Origin: Paraburkholderia sp. SG-MS1
GTDB lineage: Bacteria; Pseudomonadota; Gammaproteobacteria; Burkholderiales; Burkholderiaceae
Length of the DNA stretch: 45,873 nucleotides
Reading direction: 5' to 3'
Assembly: GCF_012275575.1 (NCBI RefSeq)
Contig: NZ_NPIH01000145.1
Location: 1-45,873 of the forward strand
The position numbers and the translations under genes were made by a program. The notes beneath the pieces were generated by a model that was given only the letters and a program-made list of their open reading frames with translations, made no database searches and had not been told where the DNA came from. Positions 8,545 through 20,218 of this stretch are shown here, in pieces. Each line of letters opens with the position of its first letter. Position 1 is the first letter of the stretch.

Positions 8545-10260
8545 CTACTCCCCGCGCATCTTCCTCCCCTGCTCGCGAATCTGCTCCAACGTCGCGCCCG
8601 GCGTGCTCGCTTCCTGCGGCATGCGAATCTCGATCAGCGCCGCGCGCTGCGCATTCATTGCGCGTTGCAAGGCCGGCAGAAAATCCTCGGTCCGCTCCAC
8701 CGTCTCGCCATGCGCACCGAACGACCGCGCGAATGCCGCGAAGTCCGGATTCGTGAGCCCGGTGCCATGCACGCGGTTCGGATAATGCCGCTCCTGGTGC
8801 ATCCGGATCGTGCCGAAGTGACTGTTGTTCACGACGATGAACAGCACGTGAAGGTCATACTGCATCGCCGTCGCGAGTTCCTGCGCGGCCATCATGAAGC
8901 AGCCGTCGCCGGCGAGCGCGACGACCGCGCGCCGCGGATACAGCGACTTCGCCGCGATTGCCGCGGGCACGCCGTAGCCCATCGCGCCACTCGTCGGCGC
9001 GAGTTGCGAGCGATAGTGCCGATATGAAAAGTGCCGGTGCAGCCATGTCGCGTAATTGCCCGCGCCGTTTGTGAGGATCGCGTCGGCGGACAGATGCGCA
9101 CGCAGTTGCTGGATCACTTCGCCCATTTGCACGTCGCCGGGAATCGGGCGCGGCTTGCGCCACTCGAGATACGCGCGATGCGCATCCTCGGCCGCGCCAG
9201 CCCACGCCGGCTGCGGCGCTGGCTGCAACGCCGCCAGCGCCGCAGCCAGTTCCGGCATGCCGGACACGATCGGCAGATCCGCGACGTACACACGCCCCAA
9301 CTCTTCAGCGCCCTGGTGCACGTGCACGAGCGTCTGCCTGGTCTTCGGAATGTCGAGCAGCGTGTAGCCGTTCGTCGTCGCTTCGCCCATGCGCGGACCA
9401 AGCACGAGCAGCAGATCGGCATCGCGGATGCGCTGCGCCAGCGCCGGATTGATGCCGAGGCCGACGTCGCCCGCATAGTTCGGATGTTCGTTGTCGAGCG
9501 TGTCCTGAAAGCGGAACGCGAGGCCGACTGGTAGGTGCCAGTTCTCGACGAAGCGCCGCAAGTCCGCGCATGCGGCCGGCGTCCAGCCGCTGCCGCCCGC
9601 GATCACCATGGGCCGCTGCGCGCCTTCAAGCAACTCACGCAGCTTGTCGATCTGCGCGACCGATGGCGACGCCGCCACACGTTGATAAGCCGGCACGCCG
9701 GCCACGGCATCACATGCATCGCTCAACACATCTTCCGGCAACGACAGCACGACCGGCCCCGGCCGTCCGGACGTCGCCGTGTGAAACGCGTGGCTCAGAT
9801 ATTCGGGAATGCGTTTCGGGTCGTCGATTTGCGCGACCCACTTCGCCATCTGGCCGAACATGCGCCGATAGTCGATTTCCTGGAACGCCTCGCGATCGAG
9901 ATGCTCGCGCGCGCATTGACCGATCAGCAGGATCATCGGTGTGGAATCCTGAAACGCGGTATGCACACCGATCGACGCGTGGGTCGCGCCCGGCCCACGC
10001 GTGACGAGCGCGACGCCCGGGCGGCCGGTCAGTTTGCCGACCGCTTCCGCCATGTTTGCCGCGGCGGCTTCGTGGCGGCACACGATGGTCTGGATGCGGT
10101 CGGTCTCGTCGTGCAGCGAATCGAGCACAGCGAGAAAACTTTCGCCGGGAACGCAGAAAACGCGTTCTACACCGTGCGTGAGCAAAGCATCGACGACGAG
10201 ACGCGCACCGGTCGTGCGAGCAACATTGGAATCTGAAACGGGAGCATTCGGCTGCGACAT
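8545..10260 (-). CDS. Thiamine-pyrophosphate-dependent enzyme, acetolactate-synthase-like
   Basis: A 571-residue member of the acetolactate synthase/benzoylformate decarboxylase superfamily with three domains: N-terminal Pyr domain, central domain, C-terminal PP domain. Glu64 in CRHEAAAANMAEA matches the glutamate that activates the thiazolium cofactor. The Mg-ThDP motif is seen as GDGCFMMAAQELATAM ending in VVNNSHFGT. It lacks a neighbouring small regulatory subunit (ilvH/ilvN), so it is probably not the main biosynthetic acetolactate synthase. In related genomes such solitary genes are annotated only as thiamine pyrophosphate-binding protein. Substrate unknown. The gene is convergent with the LivK-like gene. 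Confidence 0.87.
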   Translation of the reverse strand: MSQPNAPVSDSNVARTTGARLVVDALLTHGVERVFCVPGESFLAVLDSLHDETDRIQTIVCRHEAAAANMAEAVGKLTGRPGVALVTRGPGATHASIGVHTAFQDSTPMILLIGQCAREHLDREAFQEIDYRRMFGQMAKWVAQIDDPKRIPEYLSHAFHTATSGRPGPVVLSLPEDVLSDACDAVAGVPAYQRVAASPSVAQIDKLRELLEGAQRPMVIAGGSGWTPAACADLRRFVENWHLPVGLAFRFQDTLDNEHPNYAGDVGLGINPALAQRIRDADLLLVLGPRMGEATTNGYTLLDIPKTRQTLVHVHQGAEELGRVYVADLPIVSGMPELAAALAALQPAPQPAWAGAAEDAHRAYLEWRKPRPIPGDVQMGEVIQQLRAHLSADAILTNGAGNYATWLHRHFSYRHYRSQLAPTSGAMGYGVPAAIAAKSLYPRRAVVALAGDGCFMMAAQELATAMQYDLHVLFIVVNNSHFGTIRMHQERHYPNRVHGTGLTNPDFAAFARSFGAHGETVERTEDFLPALQRAMNAQRAALIEIRMPQEASTPGATLEQIREQGRKMRGE

Positions 10261-10445
10261 TGCGAAGAAGCCTCCAGGCAGTACGTGAGTGCGGTCGGAT
10301 CGTGCCGCATCGACGCAACGTGAAGTGCGGGCCGATGGGCGCTCCGACAGCTTACGCCGAGCGCGCGTGCGCTGTCATGGCGCAGCGCAACTGTTCTGTC
10401 CGACGAAGCGCGAGACTGAAGCGCAAAGTCCGTGAGCGCGCAAAT

Positions 10446-10470
10446 AAAAAACGCGGGCCGTGGCCCGCGT
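10446..10470 (-). terminator. Rho-independent terminator of sdaA
   Basis: Read on the minus strand: an 8-bp GC stem (ACGCGGGC / GCCCGCGT) followed by a run of six T. It lies 26 bases past the sdaA stop codon and closes the minus-strand gcv-sdaA block. Confidence 0.85.
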
Positions 10471-10495
10471 CGTCATGTGCACTGAATGAGTGTGA

Positions 10496-11884
<1,389 letters not shown>

Positions 11885-11911
11885 TGACTGCTCCCTGCCG
11901 ATAAGTAGATG

Positions 11912-13039
11912 TTAGCGCGCCGGCAGCGGCAAACACACGGCGAGCCACGCGGGCGGCGTCGGTGCGAGCTGTAGCGCGATTGGCGTAAAGCGCCCGTCGA
12001 GACGCGCTGCCAGGTGAAACAGTTCCGTCGCATTCTTCGGGTCCCAGGGACCCGAGTAGCCGGGCAAGCCGGCCTCGCGACGTTTTGCATCGAACGGGAC
12101 GCTCGAATGCACAAATTCTTCATGCGTCTGACTGCCGGACGCGAACGGCGCCAGCCAGTTGAGCGCGGCCAGCAACGTGGCGCCGTTGGCGCCCTTCTCC
12201 TGCAGCCAGTTGCGGTTGTGGCGGCGCGCGGCAAGCGCGGCCATCACGAGCGGCTGCAGATCGTAGGTGACGTAGCGCAGCGCATCGCGTTCGCTGAAGT
12301 CGATGGTCGAGCCGTCCGGCGCGATGTTGTCGCCGATATGCTCGACGAACAGACGCTGCGCCGCGTTGATCATCTTGCGGTTATCGAGTGTGAATGCGGC
12401 CATCGCAATCAGCTTGACCCGGTGGCTCTGCCAATTGTTGCGAAAGGTGCCTTTCAGCGGCCGCGGCTGGGCGTCGATCTGCGCGATGTAGCCGTTCGCG
12501 AGCTTCGTCAGGAACGCCATTGCCGCGTTGCGCGTCTTCACGGGCAACGCGCTCGCGGTCATGTCGTAGGCGAGGATCAGCCCTTCGAAATGCGTTTCGT
12601 CGATCGGATTGAAACTCGGCTGATAAGTCGTGACCCACGCGTACAGCAGGCGGTCGACGAGCTTCAGAAAACGGTCGTCGCTGGTCGCGCGCCAGGCGAG
12701 CGCGGCGTCGCGCAGCAGATCGAGATCTTTCTCCGCTTCGACGCTCTGATCGTAGATGCCCTCGTGCGGCAGCGTGCCCTCGGTATGCAGCTTCGCGAGC
12801 GCATGTGGCTGCTCGTTCAGATGCGTTTGCACGTTGCTCACGAGCGCCTTCACGCCGGGATCTGCGTTGGTGCGCTCGCTGGTTTGCAACGCGGGCGCCG
12901 CACAGAAATTCATCGCGGCCTGCGGCCGCAGCGGCAGCAGCGCGGCCGCGCCGGCGAGCACCAAGACACACGTTTGCCGCCACGGACGGGCTCGCGTTGC
13001 TGCGGCCCGGCTTTGCATCGATCGCACCTTTCGCGCCAT
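11912..13039 (-). CDS. Alginate-lyase-family secreted protein (PL5-like)
   Basis: A 375-residue protein with a long basic N-terminus and a hydrophobic signal segment (VLVLAGAAALLPL), so exported to the periplasm. The body is all-helical and matches the alginate lyase family: FRNNWQSHRVKLIAMAAFTL, then DGSTIDFSERDALRYVTYD. In characterised AlgL the catalytic stretch reads NNHSYW; here it is NNWQSH, so catalysis on alginate is not assured and another uronate polymer or a structural role is possible. Start 13039 is supported by GAGGAG seven bases upstream. Its position between gcvP and sdaA, 27 bp before the sdaA start codon, is unexpected for a polysaccharide lyase. Confidence 0.75.
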   Translation of the reverse strand: MARKVRSMQSRAAATRARPWRQTCVLVLAGAAALLPLRPQAAMNFCAAPALQTSERTNADPGVKALVSNVQTHLNEQPHALAKLHTEGTLPHEGIYDQSVEAEKDLDLLRDAALAWRATSDDRFLKLVDRLLYAWVTTYQPSFNPIDETHFEGLILAYDMTASALPVKTRNAAMAFLTKLANGYIAQIDAQPRPLKGTFRNNWQSHRVKLIAMAAFTLDNRKMINAAQRLFVEHIGDNIAPDGSTIDFSERDALRYVTYDLQPLVMAALAARRHNRNWLQEKGANGATLLAALNWLAPFASGSQTHEEFVHSSVPFDAKRREAGLPGYSGPWDPKNATELFHLAARLDGRFTPIALQLAPTPPAWLAVCLPLPAR

Positions 13040-13169
13040 GCGAAACTCCTCGTTAGGCTGATTCGGTGTGTGATGTTAGCCGTTTGCGGCCACGAGCGAC
13101 AGAAGCCCGGGTCGAACCGCGTGCACCACCCTGCCGTCCGTTCCGGACAGCGGGCGATGCGCCGCGCGC

Positions 13170-16106
13170 TTACTCGTAGTCGGCGATCGGCACGCAGGAG
13201 CAGAACAGATTGCGGTCGCCGTACACGTTGTCCGCACGGCCGACGGGCGGCCAGTATTTCTTCGCGATCAGCGTGGGCAGCGGATATGCGGCGGTTTCGC
13301 GTGCATACGCATGCTTCCAGTCGTCGGCGATCACGACGGCGGCGGTGTGAGGCGCGTGCTTCAGCGGATTGTCCTCGCGATCCGAGCGGCCTTCTTCGAC
13401 CGCGCGAATTTCGTTGCGGATCGCGATCATCGCTTCGATGAAGCGGTCGAGTTCCTCCTTCGATTCCGATTCGGTCGGCTCGACCATTAGCGTACCCGGT
13501 ACCGGGAAGCTCATCGTCGGCGCGTGGAAGCCGTAGTCGGCGAGGCGCTTGGCGACGTCGTCCACGGTGATGCCGCTGGTTTCCTTCAACGGACGCAGAT
13601 CGAGAATGCACTCGTGCGCGACCAGTCCGCCCGGGCCCGAATACAGCACCGGATAGTGCGGCGCGAGTTTGTTCGCGACGTAGTTCGCGTTGAGGATCGC
13701 GGTTTCGGTGGCGGCGGTCAGATTCTTCGCGCCCATCATCGCGATGTACATCCACGAGATCGGCAGGATCGACGCCGAGCCGTACGGTGCGCCCGATACC
13801 GCGCCGATACCGTTCGGCGCGCGTTCATAGCCTGACGAGATCTGGTTCGGCAGGAACTGCGCGAGGTGCGCGCCGACCGCGACCGGCCCGACGCCCGGTC
13901 CGCCTCCGCCGTGCGGAATGCAGAAGGTCTTGTGCAAGTTCAGGTGCGAGACGTCGCCGCCGAACTGGCCCGGCGCGCACAGACCGACCATCGCGTTCAT
14001 GTTCGCGCCGTCCACGTAAACCTGCCCGCCGTGCGCGTGCACGATCTCGCAGATTTCGCGCACGTTCGCCTCGAACACGCCGTGCGTGGACGGATACGTG
14101 ATCATGATCGCCGCGAGCTTGTCGGCGTGCTGAGCGGCCTTCTTCTTCAGGTCTTCGATGTCGACGTTGCCTTGCGCGTCGCAGGCGACCACCACCACCT
14201 GCATACCGGCCATCTGCGCCGACGCCGGGTTCGTGCCGTGCGCCGAAGCGGGAATCAGGCAGACGTTGCGATGCGCTTCGCCGCGCGACGCGTGATACGC
14301 GTGGATGATCAGCAGGCCGGCGTACTCGCCTTGCGAGCCGGCATTCGGTTGCAGCGAAACGGCGGCATACCCGGTTGCGGCGACCAGCATTTCTTCGAGC
14401 TGATCGATCATTTCGCGGTAGCCGACGGTTTGCTCAGCCGGCGCGAACGGATGGATCTGACCGAACTCGGGCCACGTGACCGGCAGCATTTCCGAGGTCG
14501 CGTTCAGCTTCATCGTGCATGAGCCGAGCGGGATCATCGAGCGGTCGAGCGCGAGGTCCTTGTCCGACAGACTGCGCAGATAGCGCAGCATTTCCGTTTC
14601 CGAATGATGACGGTTGAACACGTGGTGCGTGAGGTATGCACTGGTGCGCGCCAGCGCAGCCGGTACCGACGCGGTGTTCGACGCGGCCATCGCGGCGTCG
14701 AGTGCATCGACTTGCGGCACGTCGCTCGCGAAGGCCGCTTGCGCGAAGACCGCGAGCAGATCGGCGAGATCGTGGCGCGTCGTGGTTTCGTCGATCGACA
14801 GGCCGACCTGCGTGGCGCTCACGCGGCGCAGGTTGATGCGCCGGGCGGTTGCCGCGTCGAGCAGCGCTTGCGTGCGCGCGCCGGTGTCGAACGTGAGGGT
14901 GTCGAAGAAGGTTTCGTTGACGAGCGTGTAGCCGAGTTGCTTCGCGCCTTCGGCGAGCAGCGCGGCGATGCGGTTCACGCGCAGCGCGATGGTCTTCAGA
15001 CCGTGCGGGCCGTGATAGACCGCGTACATGCTGGCCATGATCGCGAGCAGCGCTTGCGCGGTACACACGTTCGAGGTGGCCTTCTCGCGGCGGATATGTT
15101 GTTCGCGCGTTTGCAGCGCGAGACGCAGGGCGGGGTTGCCTTGCGCATCGACGGTCACGCCGACGAGACGCCCCGGCATCTGCCGCTTGAATTCATCGCG
15201 CACCGCGAGATAGGCGGCATGCGGACCGCCAAAACCGACCGGCACGCCGAACCGCTGCGTATTGCCGACGGCCACGTCCGCGCCCCATTCGCCGGGCGGC
15301 GTGAGCACGGTCAGCGCGAGCAGGTCGGCGGCGACCACCACGTGGCCGCCCGCTGTGTGGATCGCTTCGGTCAGCGCGCGGTAGTCGCGCACGTCGCCGT
15401 TCACGCCCGGGTATTGCAACAGCACGCCGAACGCGTTCGAGTTCGCGGCTTCAGCGGCGGGTCCGACTTTCACTTCGATGCCGACCGGCGTCGCGCGCGT
15501 CTTCACGACTTCGATGGTTTGCGGCAGCACGTCGTCGGCGACGAAGAACACGTTCGACTTCGGCTTGCCGACGCGTTGCAGCAGCGTCATCGCTTCGGCG
15601 GCGGCGGTGGCCTCGTCGAGCAGCGACGCGTTCGAGATCGCGAGACCGGTCAGGTCGACGATCATCTGCTGGAAGTTCAGCAGCGCTTCCAGACGGCCTT
15701 GCGAAATTTCCGGCTGATACGGCGTGTACGCGGTGTACCAGGCCGGATTTTCCAGCACGTTGCGCAGGATCACCGTCGGGGTGTGCGCGTTGTAATAGCC
15801 CTGCCCGATGTACGAGCGGAACACCTGGTTCTTGTCCGCGAGTTCGCGCAGTGCAGCGAGCGCTTCGGCCTCGCTCTTCGGTTGCGCGAAGGGACCGAGC
15901 GGCAGCGTTTCGGTGCGGCGGATCGTCTGCGGAATCACGGCGTCGATCAGCGCGGCGCGCGAGGCGAAGCCGAGGGCTTCGAGCATCGCTTGCTGGTCGG
16001 CGGAATCCGGGCCGATATGCCGTTCTGCGAAGGCGTCATGCACTTCGAGCGCGGCGAGCGAGAGAGGAGTGCGGTTCATCAGACGATCCGGGTGTTCGAG
16101 CTTCAT
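13170..16106 (-). CDS. gcvP: Glycine dehydrogenase (decarboxylating), P protein
   Basis: A 978-residue P protein of the glycine cleavage complex; it decarboxylates glycine with pyridoxal phosphate and passes the aminomethyl group to lipoyl-GcvH. The start at 16106 (MKLEHPDRL, later MNRTPLSL) is preferred over longer in-frame extensions because AGGAA precedes it and the length then fits the family. The PLP lysine is Lys726 in [18 protein letters not shown]. The C-terminus ends [13 protein letters not shown]. The gene follows gcvH by 83 bp in a riboswitch-controlled operon. Confidence 0.97.
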   Translation of the reverse strand: MKLEHPDRLMNRTPLSLAALEVHDAFAERHIGPDSADQQAMLEALGFASRAALIDAVIPQTIRRTETLPLGPFAQPKSEAEALAALRELADKNQVFRSYIGQGYYNAHTPTVILRNVLENPAWYTAYTPYQPEISQGRLEALLNFQQMIVDLTGLAISNASLLDEATAAAEAMTLLQRVGKPKSNVFFVADDVLPQTIEVVKTRATPVGIEVKVGPAAEAANSNAFGVLLQYPGVNGDVRDYRALTEAIHTAGGHVVVAADLLALTVLTPPGEWGADVAVGNTQRFGVPVGFGGPHAAYLAVRDEFKRQMPGRLVGVTVDAQGNPALRLALQTREQHIRREKATSNVCTAQALLAIMASMYAVYHGPHGLKTIALRVNRIAALLAEGAKQLGYTLVNETFFDTLTFDTGARTQALLDAATARRINLRRVSATQVGLSIDETTTRHDLADLLAVFAQAAFASDVPQVDALDAAMAASNTASVPAALARTSAYLTHHVFNRHHSETEMLRYLRSLSDKDLALDRSMIPLGSCTMKLNATSEMLPVTWPEFGQIHPFAPAEQTVGYREMIDQLEEMLVAATGYAAVSLQPNAGSQGEYAGLLIIHAYHASRGEAHRNVCLIPASAHGTNPASAQMAGMQVVVVACDAQGNVDIEDLKKKAAQHADKLAAIMITYPSTHGVFEANVREICEIVHAHGGQVYVDGANMNAMVGLCAPGQFGGDVSHLNLHKTFCIPHGGGGPGVGPVAVGAHLAQFLPNQISSGYERAPNGIGAVSGAPYGSASILPISWMYIAMMGAKNLTAATETAILNANYVANKLAPHYPVLYSGPGGLVAHECILDLRPLKETSGITVDDVAKRLADYGFHAPTMSFPVPGTLMVEPTESESKEELDRFIEAMIAIRNEIRAVEEGRSDREDNPLKHAPHTAAVVIADDWKHAYARETAAYPLPTLIAKKYWPPVGRADNVYGDRNLFCSCVPIADYE

Positions 16107-16189
16107 GGGTGTTCCTGGCGGTGCGGGTATCCCTGTGCTTCGAGAGGGACGCGCCGCACCTTGGGGGTTAAACGTAAAGGCGAATCGGA

Positions 16190-16570
16190 TCAGGCGCCGA
16201 TCGACTTCGTGTACGCGTCGGCGTCGATCAGGCGATCTTGCGTCGCGTCGGCGGCCGGCTTGATCTTGAAGAGCCAGCTTTCGTACGGCGTGCTGTTGAC
16301 CGAGTCGGGCGAGTCGGCCACGGCCGAATTCGCTTCGATGATCTCGCCCGAGACCGGCGCGTAGATGTCGGAAGCGGCTTTCACCGATTCGATCACGGCG
16401 ACGGTGTCGCCCGCGGTCACGGTCTTGCCCAGTTGCTGGACTTCGAAGAAGACGATGTCGCCGAGCGCTTCCTGCGCGTGGTCGGTAATGCCGACCGTCA
16501 GCGTGCCGTCCGCTTCGGTGCGGACCCATTCGTGCGATTCGGTGTATTTGAGGTCGGCCGGGATGCTCAT
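16190..16570 (-). CDS. gcvH: Glycine cleavage system H protein
   Basis: A 126-residue lipoyl carrier that shuttles the aminomethyl group between the P, T and L proteins. The lipoylated residue is Lys64 in [11 protein letters not shown], inside the conserved hammerhead fold. AGGAG lies eight bases before the start. Complete and normal length. Second gene of the gcvTHP operon. Confidence 0.97.
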   Translation of the reverse strand: MSIPADLKYTESHEWVRTEADGTLTVGITDHAQEALGDIVFFEVQQLGKTVTAGDTVAVIESVKAASDIYAPVSGEIIEANSAVADSPDSVNSTPYESWLFKIKPAADATQDRLIDADAYTKSIGA

Positions 16571-16632
16571 CGGATGCTCCTGTGCGGTGTGATTCGGTAT
16601 TGGCTTAAAAAGAGGGGACGTGCGCGCGGCTG

Positions 16633-17751
16633 CTAAACGGCCAGCACCTTGCCGTTGCGCACGAATGGCAGTTTTACCACGCTTGCGGGAACGGCCTTAT
16701 CTCGAATCTGGACGTGAACGGTGTCGCCCGGCTGTACGCCCTTGGGCACGCGCGCGAAGGCGATCGATTCCTGCATCGTCGGGGAAAAAGTGCCGCTGGT
16801 GATTTCGCCTTCGCCGTGCGGCGTGACGACTTTCTGATGAGCACGCAGCACGCCCGCGGCCTTGCCGTTTTCCTTCAGCAGGATGAGGCCGACGAACGCG
16901 GCCTTCGAGCCGTCGGCTTCGAGCTTGCCCTTGCCGACGAAGTCGCGCGGCGAGGTGAGGTCGACGGTCCATGCGAGGCCGGCGTCGAGCGGCGAGACGT
17001 TGTCGTCCATGTCCTGGCCGTACAGATTCATGCCGGCTTCGAGGCGAAGCGTGTCGCGCGCGCCGAGACCGGCCGGGCGCACGCCTTGCGCGCGTAGCGC
17101 GTTCCACAGCGCCTCCACGTGGTCTGCGGGCACGATGATTTCGAAACCGTCTTCGCCGGTGTAGCCGGTGCGCGCGACGGTCAGTTCCCCGAACGGCGTA
17201 CCGTCGACGCGCGCCGCGTTGAACGGCTTCAGAGCTTCGGTGGCGGCGCGCACGGTGGGCACCGTTTGCCAGACTTTCTCGCGTGCGTTCGGACCTTGCA
17301 CGGCGACGATCGCGAAGTCGCGGCGCGGCGCGATGGTCAGGCCGAAGCCGCCGTCGGCGTTGAGCTGGCCGAACCAGGCGATGTCTTTGTCGGCGGTGCC
17401 GGCGTTGACGACCACGCGGAAGTGGTCTTCGCCGAAGTAATAGACGATCAGATCGTCGATCACGCCGCCGTTCGGGTTCAGCAGACAGGAATAGAGCGCG
17501 CGGCCGGGCGTTTGCAGCTTGCCCACGTTGTTCGCCAGCGCGTATTCGAAGAAGGCGCGCACGCGCTCGCCAGTGAAGTCGACCACGCACATGTGCGAGA
17601 CGTCGAACATGCCGGCGTCGGTGCGCACGGCGCGGTGTTCGTCGATCTGCGAGCCGTAGTTGACAGGCATGTCCCAGCCGCCGAAATCGACCATGCGGGC
17701 ATTGAGCGCGCGATGGGTGGCGTTGAGCGGGGTGTGTTTGAGTTCGGTCAT
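16633..17751 (-). CDS. gcvT: Aminomethyltransferase, glycine cleavage T protein
   Basis: A 372-residue tetrahydrofolate-dependent enzyme that releases ammonia and forms 5,10-methylene-THF from the GcvH-bound intermediate. Family features: [20 protein letters not shown] near the N-terminus and [14 protein letters not shown] in the middle. The chosen ATG ([14 protein letters not shown]) lies 82 bases below the end of the second riboswitch aptamer; a longer in-frame ORF would run through the riboswitch and is an artefact. First gene of the operon. Confidence 0.97.
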   Translation of the reverse strand: MTELKHTPLNATHRALNARMVDFGGWDMPVNYGSQIDEHRAVRTDAGMFDVSHMCVVDFTGERVRAFFEYALANNVGKLQTPGRALYSCLLNPNGGVIDDLIVYYFGEDHFRVVVNAGTADKDIAWFGQLNADGGFGLTIAPRRDFAIVAVQGPNAREKVWQTVPTVRAATEALKPFNAARVDGTPFGELTVARTGYTGEDGFEIIVPADHVEALWNALRAQGVRPAGLGARDTLRLEAGMNLYGQDMDDNVSPLDAGLAWTVDLTSPRDFVGKGKLEADGSKAAFVGLILLKENGKAAGVLRAHQKVVTPHGEGEITSGTFSPTMQESIAFARVPKGVQPGDTVHVQIRDKAVPASVVKLPFVRNGKVLAV

Positions 17752-17833
17752 GGGGCCTCGGGCATCTCGCGAAACAGAAAAGGCCATGCGGCGCGACGCC
17801 TCGCGGCAAGGTGCCGGCGAGCGTGGTTCTGCA

Positions 17834-18125
17834 TGACCCCTCTGTCCTCGATACCTGAGAGATTGCGCGACCGTGAACGTTGCCTGGTCACGGTGACACG
17901 CGCGCCCCTTCGGTGGGCAGCCTGCCTGAATCTGCATGATGTTGCCAACACGCAGATGGCTACTGCCGCTCTCCAGAGTGCGAAAAACCGCTGCCTTGAG
18001 CTTGCTTCTGGCGAGGGTTTTTCGACGCGGTCGGTCCTTTTGCCTGAGAGTTTGCGGGTGTGCCCCTTCGGCGGCGCGGCGTGCCATATTCGGCGGCCAG
18101 CGCGCTCTCCCGACGCGTGCGGCGA
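17834..18125 (-). ncRNA. Tandem glycine riboswitch controlling gcvTHP
   Basis: Two successive glycine aptamers can be read on the minus strand. Aptamer 1 runs from about 18,118 to 18,020 (GTCGGGAGAGCGCGC at its start, CCGAAGGGGC, then AACTCTCAGGCAAAAGGACC). Aptamer 2 runs from about 17,985 to 17,834 (ACTCTGGAGAGCGGC, CCGAAGGGGC, then ATCTCTCAGGTATCGAGGAC). The paired GGAGAG / CTCTCAGG ... GGAC signatures are diagnostic. Glycine binding normally switches on expression of the cleavage operon. No strong terminator hairpin was seen between aptamer 2 and gcvT, so the switch may act on translation. Confidence 0.95.
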
Positions 18126-18200
18126 ATGTACGCGACGGCCGGGGGCTTGTCAAATAAAGGCTGGCGGCCTGTACGGCGGCGGCTGCGGCACGCGTGGGCG

Positions 18201-18230
18201 AAAAAAAAGCGCGGGCCGGTTGCCCGCGCT
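18201..18230 (-). terminator. Rho-independent terminator of the lipoprotein gene
   Basis: On the minus strand a 9-bp stem (AGCGCGGGC / GCCCGCGCT, 5-base loop) runs into eight T. It lies 44 bases past the stop of the small lipoprotein gene and insulates the riboswitch promoter region. Confidence 0.88.
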
Positions 18231-18273
18231 GGGCTGCGTAGCGGTGCTGCTTCGATGACGGAAGCGGCGCCGC

Positions 18274-18624
18274 TTACTCGCCGATCGCGTGAGCCGCGTT
18301 GTCCAGTTCCTGATTTAGCACGCGCTGTTCGTCGGCGGTGAGGCCGCCGCCATGTTGCGCGGCCATGTGGTGGGCTTCCTCGCGAATCACGTCCAGCCGA
18401 TGATGCAGGGATGCGCCTTGCGGCGGCGGGTAGACGCCCTGATTCACCCGTTTGTCGATGCGTCGGCCGAGATTGTCGATCCGGCCTTCCACCTGACGCA
18501 GACGCTGATCCGCGATCTGCTGCTGGGTGGGGTGTGACGCCGGCGCGGGCGGCGGAGTCACCACGCAGGCGGCGAGAGAACTGAGCAGGGCGCCTGCTGC
18601 AATGGCGCGGGTGATACGAGGCAT
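18274..18624 (-). CDS. Small lipoprotein
   Basis: A 116-residue protein with a lipobox (LLSSLAAC, lipidated Cys at residue 20), followed by a Pro-rich linker and a helical, coiled-coil-like region with heptad-like LRQVEGRIDNLGRRIDKRV. Residues 60-80 include GVYPPPQGASLHHRLD. Probably anchored in the outer or inner membrane facing the periplasm. No function recognised. It has its own terminator. Confidence 0.7.
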   Translation of the reverse strand: MPRITRAIAAGALLSSLAACVVTPPPAPASHPTQQQIADQRLRQVEGRIDNLGRRIDKRVNQGVYPPPQGASLHHRLDVIREEAHHMAAQHGGGLTADEQRVLNQELDNAAHAIGE

Positions 18625-18815
18625 AGACTCTCCGGAAGTCGTTGTCGTGGGATGCTACTCAGGTAGCAACGAATGAGCGCGGCCGCGCGCTGACCGGCGA
18701 GCGGGCAGAGTTGTAACGTTATGTTCCTTTCGGAGGCGTCGGATGTCTGCCGCGCGAGCCCGGCGGCACGTGCGGTTTTAGGTACACAAGACGTCGCGCC
18801 GCGCGCTCGAGCGGC

Positions 18816-19865
18816 TCAGCGAATGCGCGCGAACGGCAAGCGTACGCCTTCTTCCGAGCTGCGCGCGGCGAGCTCGATGATGGTCATCACGTCGACCGCA
18901 TCCTGAGCCGTGACAGGGAATGCAACGCCGTTCTGGATGGCGTCCGCCACCGCGACATAGAACCCGGCGTAGTCGCCATTGCGGGTCGGCACTTCGCGCT
19001 CGACTTCCTGATCGCCTTCCTGCACGCGCAGCAAGCCCGCAGTATTGCCGGCACCGAAGCCTTCGTCGCCGGGCCGCAGGCCTGCCTTCAGTTGATCTTC
19101 CTGCGTGTCGAGGCCGTGTTTCACATAGCTGCCCCGCGTGCCGTGGATCGCAAAGCGCGGCGCGACTAGCGCGGTCAGCGCGCTCGCATGCAGCACCACC
19201 TCGAACTCGCCGTAGCCGAGCTGGATGTGCACGTAATCAGGCGCGCTCGCCTGGTCGCGATGCGCGCGCACCGTCGCCGAGACCGTCTGCGGGGCGCCGA
19301 ACAGCGCCAACGCTTGGTCGATCAGATGCGGCCCGAGGTCGAACAGCAGGCCGCCGCCGCGCGACGCCTCTTCGCGCCAGCGTTGCCGCACTTCGGGCCG
19401 GAAGCGGTCGAAATGCGATTCGTACTGTGTGACGCGCCCTAGTTCCACGCGGGCGAGCAGATCGCGCACGGTCAGAAAATCGCCGTCCCAGCGACGATTG
19501 TGGAACGGCATGAACAGCTTGCCCCGCGCGAGCGCGATGTTGGCAAGCGTGTGAGCGTCAGCGGCGCTCAGCGTGACCGGCTTGTCGACCACCACGTGCT
19601 TGCCGGCTTCGAGTATGCGGCGCGCGAGGTCGAAGTGCGTGTCGTTGGGCGTCGCGATCACGACGCAATCGATGTCGTCGAGGGCCAGCAGCGCGTCGAG
19701 GTCGGCCACGATTTTCGCGTGCGGATAGTCGGCCTGCGCGCGTTCGGGCTGGCTCGTCGCGATGGCGGCGACGCTCGCGCGTCCGCAATGTGCGATCACC
19801 GGCGCATGAAAGGTCGCGCCAGCAAAACCGTAACCCATCAGTCCAATATTTAGCGATCCGGACAT
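18816..19865 (-). CDS. Gfo/Idh/MocA-family oxidoreductase
   Basis: A 349-residue NAD(P)-dependent dehydrogenase. The N-terminal Rossmann motif is IGLMGYGFAGATFHAP; DCVVIATPNDTHFDLA and the catalytic-type EAGKHVVVDKPVTLS are family landmarks (EKP-like DKP motif). The C-terminal domain contains GGGLLFDLGPHLIDQALALFG. The start at 19865 follows AGGAAG; an upstream in-frame extension exists but lacks a binding site. Substrate is likely a sugar or polyol, but the family is broad. Monocistronic as far as seen. Confidence 0.9.
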   Translation of the reverse strand: MSGSLNIGLMGYGFAGATFHAPVIAHCGRASVAAIATSQPERAQADYPHAKIVADLDALLALDDIDCVVIATPNDTHFDLARRILEAGKHVVVDKPVTLSAADAHTLANIALARGKLFMPFHNRRWDGDFLTVRDLLARVELGRVTQYESHFDRFRPEVRQRWREEASRGGGLLFDLGPHLIDQALALFGAPQTVSATVRAHRDQASAPDYVHIQLGYGEFEVVLHASALTALVAPRFAIHGTRGSYVKHGLDTQEDQLKAGLRPGDEGFGAGNTAGLLRVQEGDQEVEREVPTRNGDYAGFYVAVADAIQNGVAFPVTAQDAVDVMTIIELAARSSEEGVRLPFARIR

Positions 19866-20218
19866 GCGAGTCTTCCTGCAAAAACGGCGCGCCGCTTTGC
19901 CACCGCGGCGACGGCGCGCCACACCGTAATTGTGGCATGTCCTGAAGGCGGACCGTCAGCATCGTTGCGGTGAGTCGTCGGGGCCGGCGAGGTATCGGTC
20001 GCGGCTAGCCGCCATGGCATCCGGCGCGGCGTCCATAGCAGGCATCCGTGTTAACATCGCTCCTCTCGCGCGGAACCGTGGCGGACCGGAATACCTTGCA
20101 CCCTGCGGGCGCCCGTTCCAGCCGACGCTGCCGCGCAGCATGCACCGGGCCTCCAGCCGGCGATTTCACGCCCGCTGCCCTCGACCACCGCTCCTAACGC
20201 ATCACCCATCCACAGACG

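Noticed and set aside
14604..16364. 586-codon plus-strand ORF opposite gcvP
   Set aside because: Antisense shadow caused by high GC third positions; the minus strand encodes full-length GcvP with all motifs.
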